DNA of 64,000 nt. It comes from Naematelia aurantialba (lineage: Eukaryota > Basidiomycota > Tremellomycetes > Tremellales > Naemateliaceae). The notes beneath the pieces are model-generated. The model searched no databases, was not told where the DNA came from, and worked only from the letters and a program-made list of their open reading frames with translations. The stretch's first letter is position 1; each line of letters begins with the position of its first letter. The stretch lies in NCBI GenBank assembly GCA_021527695.1, contig JAKFAO010000010.1:1178001-1242000 (forward strand), read 5' to 3'. Shown one piece after another: positions 60,839-64,000 of this stretch. Both the position numbers and the translations under genes were made by a program.

Positions 60839-63800
60839 TTAGGGGAAAGTACCCAGTTCTGGTCCAAAGTAGCCTACGTCCGGGATGGGCAACCTAGGGC
60901 ACGCGACACCTTCGCATCCCTCGCCGGACACCTCGGTGCCCCACCAGTTGAACTGTATACTGCCGTTGAACTGCAGCGCAAAGAAAATCACAATCGAGGC
61001 AATAGCGATACCAGACGACAGTGCGGCCGAGACGACGTAGTTGTATTTTTGCCAGAAGGCCAGGTGCCGTTTCTTCAAGTACAGCCACGAGAAGATGGAG
61101 ACCGGGACAGCGGGCCAAAAGTAGGCAAAGTTGTATGGCGCCCACGAGAGGCCGCCGACACAGATCATCACGGGGTGCAGCTGGCGGAGCCACTGCGACC
61201 GCGGGAAACGCTTGCGCGCGTAGTACATGACTGACGGTGATGAGCGCCAGTACAATGAGACAGACACCACAACTCAGGAGCGAGCATCTCGTTCGGATGT
61301 ATCCTCGTGGATTTCGGAGACGCACCACGAGGAGATAAGTTGAGAGGGACAGAGAGGAAATATGATACGGGACGAGAAACAATGGCTCACTGATGGGAAG
61401 GACGAATCCGACCGGGAAGCCCACCAGGATCTGCCGGTACTGTCCCTTGAGCCCAAAGATCTTGTGCGGACCAAGCGTGCCCCAGAACACAGCTGCCGTA
61501 AAAAATGTATTGATGCCAGGGCACGAAAAACCAAACGGCGCCGCCGACGTGCACACGTTCTTGATGTGCATCTGGAAGTTGAAGACGGCCGTACACACGA
61601 CCGTGGAGACGAATGTCGCGAACATTTGGACGATAAAGGTGTGCCACGGCGGGATATGCGTGTAGTGCGCGAGCTTGAGATCGTTGATAAAGTTGATGGC
61701 ATGGGCGCATGTAACGTAGCCAAATGACTTAAAGTAGTTCATCGCGAGTGCATTCCTGTGTACCGTCAGTTGTCCGTCACCGAACCCGAGCGACATTGCA
61801 GAGAGGCGCCGCGACTGGGCAAGAGCCAAGTCTGAAGGTTTGAAGCAGGAAACTCAGCGACCCGCATGAGCCAAGAGTAAAGCAGGAGCAAGTGAAGAGG
61901 TGCACGAGTGCAAGAAGAGAGCGCGTCAGCAACTCACCCGGCAACCCACGCACCACCAATAAACTCGGCAAGCACATTCAGTGTCACTTGCACGCCTGTG
62001 ATGGCAGTGATCAAGCCTACCGGAACCACAAAAATCAGGCACAGGACGATACCGTAAACCACCACTGCAGGAGTAGTGAACGTCTCCCAGCCGCCGATAC
62101 CTGCCATCCCGAGTCCGGCAGCAACGACCAACGTGCCAAAGTACCACCATTCCGACACTTCCGGGTACGCAGCCATGAGTCTTGTATGCACGTCGTCGGC
62201 AAGATCTTCAGGCTGCTCTTCTTGGCTATCGTCGGCAGCGTGGGCCTTGCCGAACCGGTGCCGGAAACCGGCAAAGAGCGACCGGAATCCTTGTGCGAGC
62301 TCGTAGCGGTGGAACAGGAGCGCATACGATATGGCTAGCCAAGGGGTCAGCCCTCTTTCGTCTGGGCAGAGAGAATATGGAGGCCAACGCAGAAGGCTGA
62401 AGGACGGCCAAAGGTAGAAGGAGAGGCAAGACTTACTGGCAGCATAGACGGCAAAGAACCAAAAGTAGATGGTGAGGTTGCCAGCGGCCATGTATGCCAT
62501 CGAGTACTGTTGGTAAGCCGCATCATCGAGGATGCCGCGGTGGTCAAGGACTTTGGAGACGTTGAAACGGGCGCCATAGCGGTCGTAAGTTCGGTTGCTG
62601 TTGATTGGTAGGTAGGCAGTGTTCCACGCATTCGTCCAGTAGAAGGCAACGATCCTGGCTCGGGTCAGCCTGACATGAATCTGAACCATACTTGATCCAA
62701 CCAGCGGGGAGGAGGGGACACAGGAAACACAAAGGCTCACATGAAGAAGCTAAGCACCATGCCGGCGAATTGATTGAGGATGGAGAATGAAGGGATCACC
62801 AACGGATCACCCTGAGTCGTGACAACATTCCAGTCGAATGTCGGGAGAGGGTTGAGGCCGAGCCCATTGTTCGACCCGACGATGTTGTTGTACGCCGCGT
62901 TATTCGGTGCGATCCACGACATCCAGTTGAAAGTGGAGAACACCGGGATGATCCAAGCGGGAAACCAGAAGTAGCTACATGGCGCCGCTCTTCAGCTTCC
63001 TTCATTCCCTCTCCCCACTACGATCCATTCGATGGAAGTATCGACTTACCAAAACATGCCGAGGAAGCAGATGACAAATGTCTTCATCCTCGACCAGCTA
63101 TACGTCCGTCCAAAGGGTCCCGGAACAGCAACGTTTGCTTCGGAATGGAACGCCCTGTTAAGCGCGATGGTGACCAATGACGTGGGCCATACGCAGTGCG
63201 ATGGGTATACCAGCAGTTTCCGAGTGATTCCTGAAGGAAAATGAGCAACAGCTGGAGCTTGGGTATTAGGCTAGACTGACCTGCCATTCCGTATCCTACA
63301 AAGTTTGTCCCAAGCCCAATGAGTAGCTGGTAGCCAAAGTTCGATGCGTACGACTGGTTGAAGTACTGCGGCAGGTACTGCGAGAGGATGACATTGGCAG
63401 AATACGGCGTATCAAACCCCACGGCCGCCATGATGGTTATGAGCATGTGTTCCTTCTTGGAGAATTTTCCCGGGTTGACAGAGTAGCGAACACCGCGGAA
63501 GTTGAAGCCCCAGTCGGGTAGGGCGGCTTCCATGAGCTTACCGCACGGGACTGTAACGTCAGCGACGATCCAAAGCCTGTCCTCAGAGAGGGCGCGCAGC
63601 GAGGCAGAGGAAAGGCGAGGAAGACAGACGGAGACTAGTGCAGCGTCAAAGTGGGCAACATACAAGCAACGAGTTGAGCAACATTGGCGCCAATCCCAAT
63701 CGCAGGCTGCCGAATCGAGAACAGCTGGTTGATGAACGCGCCGGCGATGACAAACAGGGTACCCAGGACCCAAACACGCAAGGTGAGCGACGGGATGGCC

Positions 63801-64000
63801 GGATCATCGGTATTGTCAACCACCGCGCGCACTTCGGCATACGGTGAGTTTTCCGAGACGAGGATCGCCTCGAGCTTCATCTCGTGGATCAGCTCAGCGT
63901 GCTTGTCCGGATTGGCGACCACGTCGTCGTTGTTGATAAAGTCCCGCATCTTCTCGAGAGTGGGGGTGGGAAAGTTCTGGTCGTGCTCGTGTAGCCGATA
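60839..64000 (-). CDS. OPT-family oligopeptide transporter, 5' partial
   Basis: Proton-coupled uptake of small peptides (OPT family). Exons in coding order: 64000-63664 (continues past the window), 63550-63281, 63230-63050, 62974-62741, 62654-62437, 62334-61938, 61755-61391, 61230-60839. Phases agree over 797 residues. Landmarks: LTLRVWVLGTLFVIAGAFIN, FPCGKLMEAALPDWGFNF, NPGKFSKKEHMLITIMA, YLPQYFNQSYASNFGYQLLI, YNNIVGSNNGLGLNPL, FDWNVV, NDLKLAHYTHIPPWHTF, NFAYFWPAVPVSIF and QFNWWGTEVS near the end. Multiple membrane segments are evident. The missing N-terminus should be under 100 residues, given that the first hydrophobic segment is already here. Convergent with the aldehyde dehydrogenase (285 bases). 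Confidence 0.95.

Noticed and set aside
61362..61727. Plus-strand frames inside the OPT transporter
   Set aside because: Shadow of a transporter exon with strong membrane-segment coding on the minus strand.

Overview
The window is nuclear DNA of a GC-rich, intron-dense, compact basidiomycete fungus. The best guess is a Tremellomycete, probably a Trichosporonales-type yeast. The reasons are many 32-60 nt introns, a CTGAC branch site pressed against the 3' splice site, very short intergenic spacers, and family members that look basidiomycete (RED with an RS tail, GPALPP, ADCK1-type kinase, Tos4-like FHA protein). No prokaryotic operon, phage, CRISPR array or transposon was recognised. About 25 protein genes and one tRNA gene were read by joining exons by hand. 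For most genes every junction kept phase and the summed length was a multiple of three.

Layout. 1-4363 (+): RNA polymerase I second subunit, 5' end missing. 5189-8794 (+): MFS (DHA1-type) transporter. 9370-10641 (+): Yippee protein. 11488-13522 (-): aldehyde dehydrogenase. 13866-16115 (+): RED spliceosomal protein. 16438-18306 (-): secreted Ser/Thr-rich protein. 19008-19560 (-): small secreted Cys-rich protein. 19761-20585 (+): ACT-domain (CASTOR-like) gene with broken frames. 20826-22940 (-): FHA protein. 23522-27062 (-): single-pass membrane protein. 27738-29119 (-): biotin synthase. 30623-33048 (+): glycerophosphodiester phosphodiesterase. 33716-33814 (-): tRNA-Lys. 34351-36289 (-): Rrn5-like Pol I factor. 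36933-37262 (+): small secreted protein. 37470-39799 (+): mitochondrial ABC1/ADCK1 kinase. 40328-42436 (-): coiled-coil protein. 42725-45694 (+): Prp43. 46116-48819 (-): Prp40. 49224-51141 (+): Shp1/p47. 51353-53069 (-): GPALPP protein. 53287-55049 (+): conserved membrane protein. 55152-55508 (+): small unknown. 55894-57768 (-): Tim44. 58102-60554 (+): second aldehyde dehydrogenase. 60839-64000 (-): OPT oligopeptide transporter, 5' end missing.

The content is mostly housekeeping: P30-type RNA processing (RED, Prp43, Prp40, GPALPP), Pol I transcription (RPA2, Rrn5-like), mitochondrial functions (Tim44, ADCK1, biotin synthase) and surface or transport proteins. Many genes are in divergent pairs. 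Three divergent promoters and the FHA upstream region carry the palindrome TCACGTGA. Simple-sequence arrays sit mostly inside introns. No clear candidate for a wholly new biological system was found. The most unusual points are the extreme intron architecture, a stop-free 456-nt repetitive intron in the MFS gene, and two genes whose frames do not join cleanly (ACT-domain gene and ADCK1 kinase).
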